Part shown: positions 62,178 through 64,000 of the stretch, one piece after another
Layout of the letters: the number at the start of each line of letters is the position of its first letter
Numbering within the stretch: position 1 is the first letter of the stretch
NCBI RefSeq assembly: GCF_013364275.1
Contig: NZ_CP054932.1
Span: 6,758,001 to 6,822,000 of the forward strand
Direction: 5' to 3'
Source of the DNA: Actinomadura sp. NAK00032
GTDB taxonomy: Bacteria; Actinomycetota; Actinomycetes; Streptosporangiales; Streptosporangiaceae
DNA length: 64,000 bases
Notes under the pieces: model-generated
Database searches by the model: none
Told to the model about the DNA's origin: nothing
The model's input: only the letters and a program-made list of their open reading frames with translations
Position numbers and translations under genes: made by a program

Positions 62178-64000
62178 TCAGGCCAGCCGGTGGGCGAGGT
62201 CGGCGAACGCGCTGCGCACGTCGCCCGGCGTCAGGAGCGTGAGGTCGTCGGCGGTGGCGCGGTCGCCGAGCTCCGCCGCCCGCAGCGCCCGGCACGCGCA
62301 CGCCTTCTCGTAGATGGAGCGGGCGAAGCGCCCGTTGCCGAACTCGTCGATCCGGCCCGTGCCGCAGACGCGCTGGAAGACGAGGGCGAGGTCGTCCAGG
62401 GCGCCGTCGTCCCAGCGGTCGCCGCCCTGGTCGGCGACGAGCTGGGCGATACGGAGCAGCTCGTCCGGCCCGTAGGAGGGGAACTCCACGCGCACGTCGA
62501 ACCGCGAGGCGAGCCCCGGGTTGGACGCGAGGAACCGGTCCATGTCGGCGTCGTAGCCGGCGAGGACGACGACGAGCCGGTCGCGGTCGTCCTCGGCGCG
62601 CTTGAGCAGGGTCTGCACGGCCTCCGCGCCGAACGCGTCGCCGCCGCCGTAGCCCGGGTTGCTCAGCGCGTACGCCTCGTCGACGAACAGGACCCCGCCG
62701 AGCGCCGAGTCGACGACCTTGTTCGTCTTGAGCGCCGTGGCGCCGAGGTGCTCGCCGACGAGGTCGGCGCGCTGGGCCTCGACCACCTCGGGGCGGGCGA
62801 GGAGCCCGGCGGCGGCGAAGATGCGGCCGAGCACGCGCGCGACGGTGGTCTTGCCGGTCCCGGGCGGGCCGGTGAAGACGAAGTGGCGGGTCGGCGGGCG
62901 GGTGAGGAGGCCCTGCTCCTGCCGCATCCGGGCCACCTGGAGCTGGGCGGCGATCTCCCGGACCTGCCGCTTCACCGGTTCGAGCCCGATCATCGCGTCG
63001 AGGGAGCCGAGCGCCTCGTCCAGCGTGGGCGTCTCGGCGTAGCCGCGGTACCGCTCGGTGACCTCGGCGAACGCGGTCTCGACGTCCTCGGCGCGCAGGG
63101 TGACCAGGTCGTCGGCGCTGGGCTGGGCGGGCCCGCCGGACGCGGAGGCCGCGTCGACCACGCGGACGTCCCGCGCGCGCGCCGCCGCCTCCGTCAGCGA
63201 CCGGACGAACCGCCCGTTGCCCAGTTCGTCGATGATGCCGCGCCGCTCGACCTCCTCGAAGCGCGCGGCGAGCCGCCGCCGGGCCTCCGGGTCGAGCCGG
63301 TCCTCGCGGAGCCCGGTGTGGTAGCCGGCGATCTGCAGCAGCTCGGACGGCCGGTAGGACGGGAAGTGCACGCGCGTGCCGAAGCGCGAGGCCAGGCCGG
63401 GGTTGGAGTCGAGGAACTCGGCCATCTGCGCGTCGTATCCGGCGAGGATGACGACGAGGTTGTCGCGGTCGTCCTCGGCCCGCTTGAGGAGCGTCTGGAC
63501 GGCCTCGTCGCCGAACCGGTCGGGCTGCCCCTCGGCGGAGTTGACCAGCCCGTACGCCTCGTCGATGAACAGGACGCCGCCCAGGGCGGAGTCGACGAGC
63601 CGGTTGGTCTTGAGCGCCGTGGCGCCGAGGAACTCGCCGACGAGGTCGGCGCGCTGGGCCTCGACCAGGGCGGGCTCGGGCAGCAGCCCGAACGCGTAGA
63701 AGATCTTGGCGAGGACGCGCGCGACGGTCGTCTTGCCCGTGCCCGGCGGGCCGACGAAGACGAAGTGCCGCATGGGCTTCTCGGTGGGGACGCCCGCGGC
63801 GGCCCGCAGATGCGCCGCCTCGATGGACGCGGCGATGGAGCGGACCTGCCGCTTGACCGGCTCCAGCCCGATCATGTTCTCCAGCTCGGCGAGCGCGTCG
63901 GCGACGGAGATGTCCGGCGCGGCGTCCGTGCGGCGCTCCGGCGGCGGCTGCCGCTGCGGGGCCGGCGCGGCCTCGGCGGCTTGTGCGGCGGCCTGTGCGG
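62178..64000 (-). CDS. Tandem CbxX/CfxQ-type AAA+ ATPase (5' end beyond window)
   Basis: The frame is open to the window edge (about 607 residues visible; the N-terminus is missing). Two AAA+ modules follow each other. Each begins MIGLEPVKRQVR, then GPPGTGKTTVARV (Walker A) and GGVLFIDEAYGLVN or GGVLFVDEAYALSN (Walker B), with arginine finger region FGTRVHFPSYRP or FDVRVEFPSYGP. This is the CbxX/CfxQ/SpoVK class, to which the type VII secretion ATPase EccA belongs. The Ala/Pro-rich part before the first module is like a linker. The partner and role are unknown. Confidence 0.9.
   Translation of the reverse strand, partial: AQAAAQAAEAAPAPQRQPPPERRTDAAPDISVADALAELENMIGLEPVKRQVRSIAASIEAAHLRAAAGVPTEKPMRHFVFVGPPGTGKTTVARVLAKIFYAFGLLPEPALVEAQRADLVGEFLGATALKTNRLVDSALGGVLFIDEAYGLVNSAEGQPDRFGDEAVQTLLKRAEDDRDNLVVILAGYDAQMAEFLDSNPGLASRFGTRVHFPSYRPSELLQIAGYHTGLREDRLDPEARRRLAARFEEVERRGIIDELGNGRFVRSLTEAAARARDVRVVDAASASGGPAQPSADDLVTLRAEDVETAFAEVTERYRGYAETPTLDEALGSLDAMIGLEPVKRQVREIAAQLQVARMRQEQGLLTRPPTRHFVFTGPPGTGKTTVARVLGRIFAAAGLLARPEVVEAQRADLVGEHLGATALKTNKVVDSALGGVLFVDEAYALSNPGYGGGDAFGAEAVQTLLKRAEDDRDRLVVVLAGYDADMDRFLASNPGLASRFDVRVEFPSYGPDELLRIAQLVADQGGDRWDDGALDDLALVFQRVCGTGRIDEFGNGRFARSIYEKACACRALRAAELGDRATADDLTLLTPGDVRSAFADLAHRLA

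Overview
The window is very GC-rich actinomycete chromosome. Many genes start with GTG or TTG, operons are packed with 4-nt start/stop overlaps, and several promoters look leaderless. Marker families point the same way: an HrdB-type principal sigma factor with a long Ala/Lys/Glu N-terminus, a second type II topoisomerase pair, XRE-DUF5753/DUF397/HATPase proteins of whiJ type, and DUF7455. A filamentous actinobacterium such as Actinomadura or a relative is likely; the genus is inferred. No rRNA, tRNA or CRISPR array was seen.

Layout. 1-4.5 kb: 3' part of recQ, a ThrE-type exporter, and a small protein next to a DUF6745 protein. 4.5-10.5 kb: a six-gene, translationally coupled operon matching the uncharacterised Salmonella STM4011-STM4015 families. 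It encodes two radical SAM enzymes, a sulfatase-fold hydrolase, an ATP-grasp-like protein and two leucine-rich STM4015 paralogues that both end in Y-I-[AS]-V-[AS]-E. This is the best candidate for an undescribed system. 10.6-13.2 kb: methionine importer metNIQ. 13.7-22.4 kb: two two-component systems, a TetR/SDR pair sharing an operator, a methyltransferase, and an orphan ABC ATPase with several altered catalytic motifs. 22.5-25 kb: a GH13 glycosidase and a lactate 2-monooxygenase-type flavoenzyme.

25-41 kb: parC (+) and parE (-) point towards each other, and the 11 kb between them is accessory DNA. It holds a whiJ-like cluster, a DUF4259 protein, a frameshifted HAD gene, two alpha/beta-hydrolases, an SDR pseudogene cut by a TnpB (IS605-type) element whose borders can be read to within a few bases, a TetR gene with a doubled operator, a ketosteroid-isomerase-like protein and a third two-component system. 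41-49 kb: an ABC exporter, DUF7455, a GNAT protein, YaaA, the principal sigma factor hrdB and a PAS-GAF-PP2C phosphatase.

49.5-64 kb: an HhH-GPD protein, a Tat-type molybdopterin oxidoreductase with a cytochrome b, and a four-gene group with two tandem SseB/chaperone-like proteins on long Pro/Ala linkers. These are followed by 5-oxoprolinase pxpABC, a histidine phosphatase, an AlkZ-like glycosylase, and a tandem CbxX-type AAA+ ATPase that runs off the end of the window. Functions are inferred from motifs and remembered family features; no database search was run.
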